Source of the DNA: Microbacterium proteolyticum
Lineage (GTDB): Bacteria; Actinomycetota; Actinomycetes; Actinomycetales; Microbacteriaceae
NCBI RefSeq assembly: GCF_029639405.1
Contig: NZ_CP121274.1
Location: forward strand, 2,852,001-2,916,000
Direction: 5' to 3'
DNA: 64,000 nt
Below the pieces are notes generated by a model, which was given only the letters and a program-made list of their open reading frames with translations, did no database searches and was not told where the DNA came from. Positions 16,128 to 25,612 of the stretch are shown in pieces. A program made the position numbers and the translations under genes. Every line of letters starts with the position of its first letter. Positions within the stretch are counted from its first letter, which is position 1.

Positions 16128-17729
16128 GTGACTTCCGTTCCTTCCTCCGACTCCCCCGACACCACCCCCGCCGTCGCCGACGACGACACGGTTGTCGACG
16201 AGACCCCCCAGACCGCCGCGGATGAGACCGCGGCCGAGGCCGCTCCGGCCGCCGCCGAAGACGGCGCGGCCGACCAGGCTCCCGCCGAGGAGGCTTCCGT
16301 CGAGGAGGCTCCTGTCGCCGAGGCTTCTGTTGAGGAGACTCCCGTCGAGGAGGTTTCCGCTGAGGAGACTCCGGACGAGGAAGCGTCCGCCGCCCCCGTC
16401 GAGGACGCGGAAGCGCCCGTCGAGAGCGCGCCTGCCGCTCCCAAGGCCACCCCCGCACCCGGTCCGAGGCCCGGCCCGCGTCCCGGTGCGCGCGTCGCAG
16501 CTCCGGTCGAGCCGTGGGGTCGAGTCGACGAGGACGGCACCGTTTCGGTGCGCGAGGGCGGCGAATGGCGGGTCGTCGGGCAGTACCCCGACGGCACGCC
16601 CGACGAGGCCCTGGCCTACTACACGCGCAAGTTCGCCGACCTCGCCGGCGAGGTGACCCTCCTCGAGGTGCGTCACCGCCGCGGCGGTGCATCCGCCTCC
16701 GACCTGCGCTCGACCGCGGCCACGGTGCGGGCCAAGGTCGACGGTGCCGCAGCCGTCGGCGACCTCGCCGCACTGCTCGAGCGCCTGGACGCCCTGACGG
16801 CCGAGCTGGCCGAGGCCACCGAGACCGAAGCGGCAGCGGCCAAGGAAGCCGTCGACGACGCCGTGCGCGAACGCACAGAGATCGTCGAGCAGGCCGAAGC
16901 CCTCGCCGCCCGCGACCCGCAGTCGGTGCAGTGGAAGCAGATGACCGCCGACATGTCGGACCTGTTCGACCGGTGGCAGGCGCACCAGCAGAACGGTCCT
17001 CGCCTTCCGAAGTCGACCGCTCAGCAGTTGTGGCGCCGTTTCCGCGACGCGCGAGCGACGGTCGACCGTCACCGCCGCGAGTTCTTCTCCGCGCTCGACG
17101 AGACGCACAAGTCCGCGCGCGACGCCAAGACGCGCCTGGTCGAGCGGGCCGAGGCGCTCGCGCCCCGCGGCGAGGACGGCATCCCCGCCTACCGCGACCT
17201 CCTCGACGAGTGGAAGGCCTCCGGCCGCGCCGGCCGCAAGGTCGACGACGCATTGTGGGCCCGGTTCAAGGCGGCGGGCGACGCGCTCTACGGCGCCCGC
17301 ATCGAACGCGAGACCGCCGATGCCGAGGCATCCAAGGAGAAGATCGAGCAGAAGCGCGCTCTGCTGGAGGAGGCCGCGCCGATCGTCGACGAGAAGAACC
17401 TTGCGACGGCTCGACAGAAGCTGACCGCGATCCAACGGCAGTGGGACGAGATCGGCCGCATCTTCCCCCGCGACAAGGAGCGCGTCCTCGACGACGAGCT
17501 CCGCAAGATCGAGCAGAGCGTCCGCACGCGCGAGGACGCGGAGTGGAAGCGCAACGATCCGGAGCAGAAGGCGCGTGCCAACGACATGACGCGTCAGCTG
17601 ACGGACGCGATCGAGAAGCTCGAGGCCGAACTCGCCGCCGCCCAGGCCATGGGCGACAAGCGCGCCGCGGCCCAGGCGTCCGAGGCCCTCGAGGCGCGTC
17701 GCACGTGGCTGCGCGCGCTCGGCGGCTGA
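16128..17729 (+). CDS. DUF349 domain-containing protein with acidic N-terminal extension
   Basis: 533 aa. Residues 1-130 are a low-complexity Glu/Ala/Pro region with imperfect repeats. The remainder is several DUF349 units, each helical and rich in Trp/Arg/Glu. Recurring WxxxxxxGR-like cores can be seen in FDRWQAHQQNGPRLPKS, LLDEWKASGRAGRKVDDALW and IQRQWDEIGRIFPRDKER. DUF349 proteins are uncharacterised cytoplasmic helical proteins, common in actinobacteria next to rel and secDF, as here. GTG at 16128 is chosen because GAGG sits 8 bases upstream; GTG at 16119 is in frame but poorly spaced. Confidence 0.85.
   Translation: MTSVPSSDSPDTTPAVADDDTVVDETPQTAADETAAEAAPAAAEDGAADQAPAEEASVEEAPVAEASVEETPVEEVSAEETPDEEASAAPVEDAEAPVESAPAAPKATPAPGPRPGPRPGARVAAPVEPWGRVDEDGTVSVREGGEWRVVGQYPDGTPDEALAYYTRKFADLAGEVTLLEVRHRRGGASASDLRSTAATVRAKVDGAAAVGDLAALLERLDALTAELAEATETEAAAAKEAVDDAVRERTEIVEQAEALAARDPQSVQWKQMTADMSDLFDRWQAHQQNGPRLPKSTAQQLWRRFRDARATVDRHRREFFSALDETHKSARDAKTRLVERAEALAPRGEDGIPAYRDLLDEWKASGRAGRKVDDALWARFKAAGDALYGARIERETADAEASKEKIEQKRALLEEAAPIVDEKNLATARQKLTAIQRQWDEIGRIFPRDKERVLDDELRKIEQSVRTREDAEWKRNDPEQKARANDMTRQLTDAIEKLEAELAAAQAMGDKRAAAQASEALEARRTWLRALGG
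16281..16388 (+). repeat. Degenerate in-frame repeats in the DUF349 gene
   Basis: A run of 15-base-like units built on gaggag + gct/act + tcc/ccc + gtc encodes EEASVEEAPVAEASVEETPV and similar peptides. The DNA copies differ mostly at third positions, so the repeat is maintained at the protein level. Confidence 0.75.
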
Positions 17730-17767
17730 GCGTTCTCCACAGCTCGGCGTCCCCTGGACGCCCCGGC

Positions 17768-17802
17768 AGAGACCATCCCGGCACACTGACGGGATGGTCT
17801 CT
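17768..17802 (+). terminator. Intrinsic terminator overlapping the next start codon
   Basis: AGAGACCATCCCG pairs perfectly with CGGGATGGTCTCT across a 9-base loop and is followed by CCTTTTCT. It ends the DUF349 unit. The ATG of the next gene (17794-17796) lies inside the 3' arm. Confidence 0.85.
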
Positions 17803-18333
17803 CCTTTTCTGTACTTCCCCGGCGAACGGCTGTCACTGGCGGAGCTGACCGCGGCCTGCCTGGACGGTCTGCTCACGCCCATCGGTGAGGGGTTCATGCC
17901 CGCCGACGCCGTCGAGACCTCCTGGATGCGGGCGCGGAGTCTGGCACCCCTGGTCGGCGCGAAGTGGGCCGCGGTCCGATCCAGCGCCGCGTGGATCCAC
18001 GGCGGCGCCGACCTCGAACCGGCACGGCACCACCTCCAGCGCGCGTCCGCCGAACGGGCACGGCCGCCGCGCACCACGGGGGTCGTCACCCATGACGTCC
18101 GGATCGCGCCCGCCGACGTCGTGACGATCGCCGGGGTCCTGGTGGCGAGTCCGGAGCGCACGCTGGTGGATCTCGCCCGATCCGGCGACGAGGCCGACGT
18201 GACGGCCGCGCGCGCGTGGGGCCTGGCCGAGCCGCGCCTCGTCGCGGAGGCGCAGCGGTGGCTCGCCCGGCATCCGCGGTTCCCCTACGGTCGTCGGGCC
18301 GACGAGGTGCTGAGGACTCTCGGAGTCGAGTGA
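17794..18333 (+). CDS. AbiEi antitoxin-like solitary protein
   Basis: A 179-aa soluble protein. The middle block SSAAWIHGGADLEPARHHLQ and later VTIAGVLVASPERTLVDLARSG resemble actinobacterial proteins annotated as type IV toxin-antitoxin AbiEi family or transcriptional-regulator-like. No AbiEii nucleotidyltransferase toxin gene lies next to it: upstream is DUF349 and downstream, convergent, is rel. Such solitary copies are common and have no proven role. The start is doubtful because the ATG is buried in a terminator hairpin and no ribosome-binding site is free. An internal ATG at 17896 would remove the first 34 residues. Confidence 0.6.
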   Translation: MVSPFLYFPGERLSLAELTAACLDGLLTPIGEGFMPADAVETSWMRARSLAPLVGAKWAAVRSSAAWIHGGADLEPARHHLQRASAERARPPRTTGVVTHDVRIAPADVVTIAGVLVASPERTLVDLARSGDEADVTAARAWGLAEPRLVAEAQRWLARHPRFPYGRRADEVLRTLGVE

Positions 18334-18346
18334 TCCGCGCGGAAGG

Positions 18347-20599
18347 TCAGGACGAGGTGACGCGATAGACGTCGTAGACGGCGTCGATGCGTCGCACGGC
18401 GTTCAGCACGCGGTCGAGATGCACGGTGTCGCCCATCTCGAACACGAATTTGCTGAGAGCGAGTCGGTCGTTCGTCGTCGAGACGGTGGCGGACAGGATG
18501 TTGACGTGGTGCTCGCTCAGCACCCGGGTGACGTCGCTCAGCAGACCCGAACGGTCGAGCGCTTCGACCTGGATCTGCACGAGGAACACGCTCTTGGTGG
18601 TGGGAGCCCACTCGACGTCGATGAGCCTCTCGGGGTCTTCCCGGAGCGACTTCACGTTTGTGCAATCGGAGCGGTGCACGGAAACGCCGCTCCCCCGCGT
18701 GACGAAGCCGACGATCTCGTCGCCCGGCACCGGCGTGCAGCACTTCGCGAGCTTCACCAGGATGTCGGGGGCGCCGCGCACCAGCACGCCCGAGTCGCCG
18801 CCGCGCGGGGCGCGGCTGCGGCCGACCTGTGGCAGATCGATCGGCCCGGTGGAGGTGTCGTCGGCGCTGACCAGCGCCGTGACCTTCTCGATGACCGACT
18901 GCGTCGAGACGTGGCCCTCGCCGACCGCCGCGTACAGCGCGGAGACGTCTTCGTAGTGGAACCCGCGCGCGACCTCGGTGAACGAGTCCTGGTTCATGAG
19001 GCGCTGCAGCGGAAGGTTCTGCCGGCGCATCGCCCGCGCGATGGAGTCCTTGCCCTGCTCGATCGCCTCTTCGCGGCGTTCCTTCGTGAACCAGCCGCGG
19101 ATCTTGTTGCGCGCACGGGTGCTCTTGACGAAGCCGAGCCAGTCCTGGCTGGGGCCCGCGTCGGGGTTCTTCGACGTGAAGACCTCGACGACGTCGCCCG
19201 ACTGCAGCTCGGACTCGAGCGGCACGAGGCGTCCGTTGACCTTGGCCCCCATTGTGCGATGGCCGATCTCGGTGTGCACGGCGTAGGCGAAGTCGACGGG
19301 GGTGGCCCCCGTGGGAAGACCGATGACGCGCCCCTTGGGCGTGAAAACGTAGACCTCTTTCGCGCCGATCTCGAAGCGCAGCGAGTCCAGGAACTCGCCC
19401 GGGTCGGCCGTCTCGGCCTGCCAGTCGGAGATGCGGGCGATCCAGGCCATGTCGGTGTCGGAGGCCTTGGCATCCGTCTTCCCGCCGGCCATCCGCTCTT
19501 TGTACTTCCAGTGCGCGGCGACGCCGAACTCCGCCTGCTGGTGCATCTCGTGCGTGCGGATCTGGATCTCGACCGTTCGGCCGCTGGGACCGATCACCGT
19601 CGTGTGCAGCGACTGGTACAGGTTGAACTTCGGGGTCGCGATGTAGTCCTTGAAGCGGCCCGGCAGCGGCGTCCAGCGCGCGTGGATGGCACCCAGCACC
19701 GCGTAGCAGTCGCGCACGGTGCCGACGAGGATCCGGATGCCGATCAGGTCGTAGATGTCGTCGAACTCACGGCCCCGCACGACCATCTTCTGGTACACGG
19801 AGTACAGCTGCTTGGGGCGCCCCATGACGCGACCGCGGACGCGGAGCTCGCGCAGGTCGGAGTCGATGTCCTCGATCACGGTCTGCACGTACTGTTCGCG
19901 CTGCGGAGTGCGCTGGCGCACCAGGCTCTCGATCTCGGCGTAGAGCTTGGGGTGCAGGACGGCGAACGAGAGGTCTTCGAGTTCGCTCTTGATGGCCTGG
20001 ATGCCGAGGCGGTGGGCAAGCGGCGCGTAGATCTCGAGTGTCTCGGTGGCCTTCTTCGCGGCCTTGTGGGGCGGGACGAAACCCCACGTGCGCGCGTTGT
20101 GCAGACGGTCGGCGAGCTTGATCAGCAGGACGCGGATGTCGCGCGACATCGCGACGATCATCTTGCGGACGGTCTCGGCCTGCGCGCTCTCGCCGTACTT
20201 GACCTTGTCGAGCTTGGTGACGCCGTCGACCAGCATCGCGACCTCGTCGCCGAAGTCGGCGGCCAGTTCGTCCAGCGGGTACCCGGTGTCTTCCACCGTG
20301 TCGTGCAGCAGCGCCGCGGCGATCGCCTTGGGGCCGAGGCCCAGCTCGGCGAGGATCTGCGCGACGGCGAGCGGGTGGGTGATGTACGGCTCGCCGCTCT
20401 GACGCTTCTGCCCCTCGTGCGCCTTGTCGGCGACGGCGTAGGCGCGCTCGATGATGCCGAGATCGCCCTTGGGATGGTGCGTGCGGACGGTGCGCAGGAG
20501 CTTGTCGACGTCGTCGCGGCGGGCGGCGCGCGAGAAGATGCGCGGGACCAGTCGTCGCAGCGATGACGGCGGCGGCGCGGGGGACGTGGTCTCGGTCAT
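18347..20599 (-). CDS. rel: Bifunctional (p)ppGpp synthetase/hydrolase (Rel)
   Basis: A 750-aa stringent-response enzyme with the full domain order. The HD hydrolase has HDTVEDTG with H99 and D100. The synthetase has [17 protein letters not shown] and [18 protein letters not shown]. The TGS domain is [27 protein letters not shown]. The helical/zinc-finger region includes [22 protein letters not shown] and HRSDC. The C-terminal ACT domain is [26 protein letters not shown]. Both catalytic halves look intact, as in the single Rel of most actinobacteria. It starts at ATG 20599 after GGGAGGGG and is the last gene of the secDF block. Confidence 0.97.
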   Translation of the reverse strand: MTETTSPAPPPSSLRRLVPRIFSRAARRDDVDKLLRTVRTHHPKGDLGIIERAYAVADKAHEGQKRQSGEPYITHPLAVAQILAELGLGPKAIAAALLHDTVEDTGYPLDELAADFGDEVAMLVDGVTKLDKVKYGESAQAETVRKMIVAMSRDIRVLLIKLADRLHNARTWGFVPPHKAAKKATETLEIYAPLAHRLGIQAIKSELEDLSFAVLHPKLYAEIESLVRQRTPQREQYVQTVIEDIDSDLRELRVRGRVMGRPKQLYSVYQKMVVRGREFDDIYDLIGIRILVGTVRDCYAVLGAIHARWTPLPGRFKDYIATPKFNLYQSLHTTVIGPSGRTVEIQIRTHEMHQQAEFGVAAHWKYKERMAGGKTDAKASDTDMAWIARISDWQAETADPGEFLDSLRFEIGAKEVYVFTPKGRVIGLPTGATPVDFAYAVHTEIGHRTMGAKVNGRLVPLESELQSGDVVEVFTSKNPDAGPSQDWLGFVKSTRARNKIRGWFTKERREEAIEQGKDSIARAMRRQNLPLQRLMNQDSFTEVARGFHYEDVSALYAAVGEGHVSTQSVIEKVTALVSADDTSTGPIDLPQVGRSRAPRGGDSGVLVRGAPDILVKLAKCCTPVPGDEIVGFVTRGSGVSVHRSDCTNVKSLREDPERLIDVEWAPTTKSVFLVQIQVEALDRSGLLSDVTRVLSEHHVNILSATVSTTNDRLALSKFVFEMGDTVHLDRVLNAVRRIDAVYDVYRVTSS

Positions 20600-20666
20600 C
20601 GATCCCCTCCCCCGGGTGCTGCGGTCAGTCTTCCCATCCTACGCCGCGCGGGGCCGGTGCCCGCCG

Positions 20667-21653
20667 TCAGGCGGGGATACCGGCCTTCGCGCGCGCGGCC
20701 ACGACGCGGGCGTCGCGCTGCTGGATCGACTTCTCGCCCTGGCGCAGGAGCGCGTAGAGCGGCACCGCGACGAACAGCGTCGAGTACGCGGCGACGATCG
20801 TGCCGACGAAGATCGACAGCGAGATGTCGCTCAGCGTGCGGGCGCCGAGCGGCACACCGATGAAGAGGATCGCACCGACGGGCAGGATCGCCACGACCGT
20901 GGTGTTGATCGAGCGGATCAGCGTCTGGTTCGCCGCGAGGTTGACCGACTCCGCGTAGGTGCGTCCCGAGATCTCCCCGTCCTGCCGGGTGTTCTCCCGC
21001 ACCTTGTCGAAGACGACCGTCGTGTCGTACAGCGAATACGAGAGGATCGTCAGGAATCCGATCACGGCGGCCGGTGAGATCTCGAAGCCGAACACGGCGT
21101 AGACGCCGATCGTGATCACGAGCACGTCGACCAGACCGATGATCGCGGCCACCGACATCTTCCAGGTGCGGAAGTACAGGGCGAGGATCACGAACGTCAG
21201 CGCGAGGAAGATCGCCAGACCCCACAGCGACTGGCGGGTGACGTCCGCGCCCCAGGTCGGGCCGATGAACGAGTTCGTCACCTCGCTCGTCGGGACCCCG
21301 TACCCTTCGGCGAGGGCCGAGGAGACGGCCTGCGTCTGGGCGTCGTCGAGCTGGTCCGTCTGGACGCGGACCGCCTGGCCGCTGATCGTGGTCACGCGGG
21401 TCGCGGTGCCGGGCACCACGGAGGTCACGGCCTCGGTCGCGATCGCCTGATCGAAGGATGCCGGGTTGGAGACGGTGAACTGCGATCCGCCGGTGAACTC
21501 GATCGAGAACTGCACCGGGCGGAACAGCGGGACCAGGGCCGCGCCGATCACGAGCACCGCGGCGATGATGAACCACAGGCGGCGGCGCTGGACGAACGGG
21601 AAGGACGTCTTGCCCGAGTAGAGGTCGTTTCCGAGCTGCGTCATGGAGCGCAT
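20667..21653 (-). CDS. secF: Protein translocase subunit SecF
   Basis: A 328-aa membrane protein with six transmembrane helices that works with SecD and YajC on the Sec channel, using the proton-motive force to pull exported proteins across. The signature FSIEFTGGSQF is the periplasmic-side entry motif. AAVIGFLTILSYSLYDTTVVFDKVRENTR is the conserved helix-4 block of SecF. The ATG at 21653 overlaps the secD stop by one base (TGATG). Confidence 0.96.
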   Translation of the reverse strand: MRSMTQLGNDLYSGKTSFPFVQRRRLWFIIAAVLVIGAALVPLFRPVQFSIEFTGGSQFTVSNPASFDQAIATEAVTSVVPGTATRVTTISGQAVRVQTDQLDDAQTQAVSSALAEGYGVPTSEVTNSFIGPTWGADVTRQSLWGLAIFLALTFVILALYFRTWKMSVAAIIGLVDVLVITIGVYAVFGFEISPAAVIGFLTILSYSLYDTTVVFDKVRENTRQDGEISGRTYAESVNLAANQTLIRSINTTVVAILPVGAILFIGVPLGARTLSDISLSIFVGTIVAAYSTLFVAVPLYALLRQGEKSIQQRDARVVAARAKAGIPA

Positions 21654-23362
21654 CAGTCGTCTCCCTCCTTCGTGGGGCGGGTACTGCCCTGGGCTGCGGC
21701 GAGCTCCGCGCGCTTGCGCTCCGCGATCGTCTGCCGGCGCTGGGCTTCGCCGCGTGAGCGGTTGGCGCGGCCGGAGACGGCGGCGGCGGGGGCACGGAAC
21801 TGCGCGCGACCGCGGTAGACGGCGCCGAGCGCCTCGGGGTCCATTCCCGACAGCGGGTGGCCCGAGCCGAAGAAGCGCGTTCGCGCCAGCAGCTGCATCA
21901 CCGGGTGCGTGAAGAGGATGAAGATGAGGATGTCGATCGCGGTCGTGAGCCCGAGCGTGAACGCGAAGCCCTTCACGGTGGCATCCGCGAGGATGTAGAG
22001 GACGACGGCCGCGAGGATGTTGATCGACTTCGAGATGTAGATCGTGCGCTTCGCGCGCGCCCAGCCGTCCTCGACGGCGGCGGTGATGGACTTGCCGTCG
22101 CGGAGTTCGTCGCGGATGCGTTCGAAGTAGACGATGAACGAGTCGGCGGTGAAGCCGATCGTGACGATCAGACCCGCGACGCCCGCCAACGACAGGCGGA
22201 AGCCCATCCGCCAGGCCAGGATGCAGAGCAGGACGTAGGTCAGTACCGCCATGACGCCGAGGGACGCGATGATCACCGTTCCGAGCGCGCGGTAGACGAT
22301 CAGCGAGTAGACGGCGACCAGCCCGAGTCCGATGAGGCCCGCGATGAGGCCGACCTGCAGCTGCTGCGAGCCGAGGGTTGCCGAGACGGTGTCCGAGCTG
22401 ACGACGGTGAAGCTCAGCGGCAGCGCGCCGTACTTCAGCTGGTCGGCGAGGGCCTTGGACGACTCCTGCGTGAAGCTGCCCGTGATGCTCGGGCGGCCGT
22501 CCACGATGATCCCGTTCATCGACGGCGCGGAGAGGACCGTGCCGTCGAGCACGAAGGCGAACTGGTTCAGAGGGGCCTGGGCGCCGTAGAGGCGCTGGCT
22601 GATCTTGCCGAAGGTCTCGGTGCCCTGGTCGTTGAAGACGAGGTTCACGGCCCACTGCCCGGTGTTCTGCTCCTGGCCGTTGGTCGCGTTGCTGATGTCG
22701 GTGCCATCGAGCTCGACCGGTCCGAGGATGTACTTGATCGACCCGTCTTCGCTGCACGTGATGAGCGGCTGGTCGACGGGAGCCTGGGCCGGGTTGTTCG
22801 TCGGGTTGGCGCAGTCGTACGCGAGGAACTGGGCCTGCAGGGCCGGGGTGATCCACGACGTGTCGCTGCCGCTGGTCGGCGACGCGGTGGGGGTCGCCTG
22901 CAGCGACGGGTCGGGGGTCGGGTACGGCGTGTTCTGGCCGTCCTCGCCGACGAACGACGTCGCGGGCGAACCGGTGAACAGCACCGCGCGCAGCTGCAGC
23001 TGCGCGGAACTCTGGATCCGCTGGCGCGTGGCCTCGTCGGCCTCGCCGGGGATCTGCACGACGATGTTCTTCCCGCCCTCGGTCGCCACATCCGCCTCGC
23101 CGACACCGGAGGCGTCGACGCGCTGACGGATGATCGACACCGCCTGGTCGAGCTGGTCCTTGTTGGGGTCGGCGCCGTCGGTGGTCTGGGCCTGCAGGAT
23201 GATCTGGGTGCCGCCCTGCAGATCGAGAGCGAGGGACGGGGCCCAGGAGCTGGCCTGGAAGACGTACACACCGAGCGAGTTGATGCCGAACAGCACGCCC
23301 GTGATGGCGAGCAGTCCGAGCAGTACGCGCCAGGCGTGACGGACGGGAGTTGAGGGCGCCAC
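21653..23362 (-). CDS. secD: Protein translocase subunit SecD
   Basis: 569 aa from a GTG at 23362; an upstream extension would run inside yajC. Helix 1 is at about 11-33, and LALDLQGGTQIILQA is the family signature. The GITADSFIVYFERIRDE-like block appears as GFTADSFIVYFERIRDEL near helix 4. Residues 131-212 form a Pro/Ser/Thr-rich insertion in the extracytoplasmic domain with two cysteines (C184, C203) that could form a disulfide. E. coli SecD has nothing like it, though actinobacterial SecD proteins often do. The C-terminus after the last helix is basic and Ala/Glu-rich. Confidence 0.95.
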   Translation of the reverse strand: MAPSTPVRHAWRVLLGLLAITGVLFGINSLGVYVFQASSWAPSLALDLQGGTQIILQAQTTDGADPNKDQLDQAVSIIRQRVDASGVGEADVATEGGKNIVVQIPGEADEATRQRIQSSAQLQLRAVLFTGSPATSFVGEDGQNTPYPTPDPSLQATPTASPTSGSDTSWITPALQAQFLAYDCANPTNNPAQAPVDQPLITCSEDGSIKYILGPVELDGTDISNATNGQEQNTGQWAVNLVFNDQGTETFGKISQRLYGAQAPLNQFAFVLDGTVLSAPSMNGIIVDGRPSITGSFTQESSKALADQLKYGALPLSFTVVSSDTVSATLGSQQLQVGLIAGLIGLGLVAVYSLIVYRALGTVIIASLGVMAVLTYVLLCILAWRMGFRLSLAGVAGLIVTIGFTADSFIVYFERIRDELRDGKSITAAVEDGWARAKRTIYISKSINILAAVVLYILADATVKGFAFTLGLTTAIDILIFILFTHPVMQLLARTRFFGSGHPLSGMDPEALGAVYRGRAQFRAPAAAVSGRANRSRGEAQRRQTIAERKRAELAAAQGSTRPTKEGDD

Positions 23363-23408
23363 GGAGTCGGCTTTCTGTGCGGCGGTGAACGGGAAGGGCG
23401 GAGGGACG

Positions 23409-23858
23409 TCAGGCCTGCGGGCGGTCCTTGTCGTCGCGCTCGGCCTCAGCCTGTCGGGCACGGTGGTCGTCGCTGATCGAGGTGATGTCGCCATCGGCGA
23501 CGCCGGCGACGTACTCGGCCTCGGACTCCTCGGCCTCGATGAACTCGTCCTCGGTCACGAAGCCCTCGGCGGGGCTCACGATGCGGAGAACGGCCTGGCT
23601 GTGCACCTTGATGACCACGCCGGGAGCGATCTCGACCTGGGCGGGCTTGTCGAGGTCTTCACCGTCGTACTCGACGATCGTGCCGTACAGGCCACCCTGC
23701 AGCAGCACCTCGGAGCCGGGAACGGTCTGGCGCGCCTTCTCCTCCTGCTCGAGCTTCTGCTTCTGCATGCGGCGACGCGAGCTGTAGAACATGAAGACCA
23801 GCAGACCGATCAGCAGAATGATCAGGCCGTAGTTGGCGAAGAAGCTCGCGAAATCCAT
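23409..23858 (-). CDS. yajC: Preprotein translocase subunit YajC
   Basis: 149 aa. One N-terminal transmembrane helix (ANYGLIILLIGLLVFMFYSSRRR) is followed by the YajC core QEEKARQTVPGSEVLLQGGLYGTIVEYDGED and the strand-rich VEIAPGVVIKVHSQAVLRIV. A long acidic tail ends the protein. It is the first gene of the yajC-secD-secF set and is separated from ruvB by 79 bases. Confidence 0.94.
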   Translation of the reverse strand: MDFASFFANYGLIILLIGLLVFMFYSSRRRMQKQKLEQEEKARQTVPGSEVLLQGGLYGTIVEYDGEDLDKPAQVEIAPGVVIKVHSQAVLRIVSPAEGFVTEDEFIEAEESEAEYVAGVADGDITSISDDHRARQAEAERDDKDRPQA

Positions 23859-23937
23859 GGAGGCGGTGCACCTTTCGATTCAGGCGCACCGTGCGGCACT
23901 ACCTGTGGGGGTCGGGGAATCCCCCGCCGAGTATAGG

Positions 23938-24987
23938 TCATCCCCCTTGACTGAATCGGAGCAGTCCGTCGGGGTGGGGAGCGCCGAGGTGGTCGTACGC
24001 TTCGGGCGTCGCGACCCGGCCGCGCGGGGTTCGCCCCATGAAGCCGATCCGCACGAGATACGGCTCGACGACCGACTCGATGGTCTCCGGTTCCTCGCCG
24101 ACGGCGACCGCCAGGGTGCTGAGGCCGACCGGCCCCCCGCGGAACCGTCGCACGAGGGCGTCGAGCACCGCCCGGTCCAGGCGGTCCAAGCCGATGGCAT
24201 CCACGTCGTAGAGGTCGAGCGCGGCGTCGACCGTGCGGACGTCGGCGTCGCCGGCATCCGTCCCGGTCGAGGGCCCGTGCACGACGAGGTAGTCGCGCAC
24301 GCGCCGCAGCAGACGGTTGGCGATGCGGGGCGTGCCGCGCGAGCGGCGGGCGATCTCGGTGCGTGCGGTGCCGGGGAGACCGACGTCGAGCATGGATGCC
24401 GACCGCGAGACGACCCGCTCGAGCTCTTCCGGCTCGTAGTACTCGAGGTGGGCGGTGAAGCCGAACCGGTCGCGCAGCGGGTTGGGGAGGAGTCCCGCGC
24501 GGGTCGTCGCCCCCACCAGCGTGAAGGGAGCGAGGTCGAGGGGGATGCTCGTCGCCCCGGCCCCCTTGCCGACCATGATGTCGATGCGGAAGTCCTCCAT
24601 CGCGAGGTACAGCATCTCTTCGGCGGAGCGCGCCATGCGATGGATCTCGTCGATGAAGAGCACCTCGCCCGGTGTCAGCGACGACAGCAACGCGGCGAGG
24701 TCGCCCGCGTGCTGGATGGCCGGTCCGCTGGACAGGCGCAGCGGGCGGCCGCTCTCGTGCGCCACGATCATCGCGAGCGTGGTCTTGCCGAGGCCGGGAG
24801 GGCCCGAGAGCAGGATGTGGTCGGGCGAGCGCTGCTGGATGCGAGCCGCGTCGAGGAGGAGCTGCAGCTGACCGCGCACCTTCTGTTGTCCGACGAACTC
24901 GCTGAGCGAGGTGGGACGCAGGGCGCCCTCGATCGCCAGCTCGGTCTCGTCGTCGGGCGAGCCGGCGTCGCGCACGACGTCAGCCAC
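23938..24987 (-). CDS. ruvB: Holliday junction branch migration helicase RuvB
   Basis: A 349-aa AAA+ motor of normal length. It has [20 protein letters not shown], Walker [14 protein letters not shown], Walker [12 protein letters not shown], sensor 1 [11 protein letters not shown], the arginine finger region PLRDRFGF, and the C-terminal winged-helix [12 protein letters not shown]. It overlaps ruvA by 8 bases, so the two are translationally coupled. Confidence 0.98.
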   Translation of the reverse strand: MADVVRDAGSPDDETELAIEGALRPTSLSEFVGQQKVRGQLQLLLDAARIQQRSPDHILLSGPPGLGKTTLAMIVAHESGRPLRLSSGPAIQHAGDLAALLSSLTPGEVLFIDEIHRMARSAEEMLYLAMEDFRIDIMVGKGAGATSIPLDLAPFTLVGATTRAGLLPNPLRDRFGFTAHLEYYEPEELERVVSRSASMLDVGLPGTARTEIARRSRGTPRIANRLLRRVRDYLVVHGPSTGTDAGDADVRTVDAALDLYDVDAIGLDRLDRAVLDALVRRFRGGPVGLSTLAVAVGEEPETIESVVEPYLVRIGFMGRTPRGRVATPEAYDHLGAPHPDGLLRFSQGG

Positions 24988-25600
24988 CGACGGGCTCCCT
25001 GCGCGCGGGGCCCAGCAGCGCGAGCGTGAGCCGGAGCAGCGCCTGGACCGAGGCCCGGTCGGCGTCGGCGGCGTTCTCGGCGACGGATGCCACGGCCTCG
25101 GCCGCGACGCGTTCGCTCCACCCGAGTCCGATGAGGGCCTGGGTGACCTGCAGGGGTACCTGGCCGTGCGGGGCGACCGCGGCCGGGGCCTGCGCCGCGG
25201 GGACGGCGAGCTTCCCGGCGAGCTGAACCACGATGAGCTTCGCGGTCTTCGGGCCGATTCCCGACACGCGCTTGAAGGGGGCGTCGTCGTCGTCGGTGAC
25301 CGCCTGGGCGATCTGCGGCACCGTCAGCGACGAGAGCACCCCCATCGCGGACTTCGGCCCGACGCCGGTGACGCCGATGAGCTGCGTGAAGACCGTCAGC
25401 TCTTCGCGCGTCTCGAAACCGAAGAGCGACAGGGCGTCTTCGCGGACCACGAGGTGCGTGTGCAGGTGGACCTGCGCGCCGACATGGGTGGTCCGCGCGA
25501 CCTGCGGGGTCACGGCCACCGAGAGCCCCACTCCCCCGACGACCACGACGAGTGCGTCGTCGCCGACGTGCGCGGCGACACCCTGCAGCGAAGAGATCAT
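24980..25600 (-). CDS. ruvA: Holliday junction DNA-binding protein RuvA
   Basis: A 206-aa tetrameric junction-binding protein. The N-terminal OB fold ([24 protein letters not shown]), the tandem helix-hairpin-helix region ([23 protein letters not shown] and [16 protein letters not shown]) and the C-terminal RuvB-contacting helices ([17 protein letters not shown]) are visible. TAGGCT (25607-25612, reverse strand) is 6 bases before the ATG and includes the TAG stop codon of ruvC. A private leaderless promoter is therefore likely in addition to read-through from ruvC. Confidence 0.97.
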   Translation of the reverse strand: MISSLQGVAAHVGDDALVVVVGGVGLSVAVTPQVARTTHVGAQVHLHTHLVVREDALSLFGFETREELTVFTQLIGVTGVGPKSAMGVLSSLTVPQIAQAVTDDDDAPFKRVSGIGPKTAKLIVVQLAGKLAVPAAQAPAAVAPHGQVPLQVTQALIGLGWSERVAAEAVASVAENAADADRASVQALLRLTLALLGPARREPVGG

Positions 25601-25606
25601 GCGACG

Positions 25607-25612
25607 AGCCTA
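25607..25612 (-). promoter_or_regulatory. -10 element of ruvA embedded in the ruvC stop codon
   Basis: Reading the reverse strand, TAGGCT begins with the ruvC TAG stop and ends 6 bases before the ruvA ATG. This has the same geometry as the other leaderless starts in the window. Confidence 0.55.
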
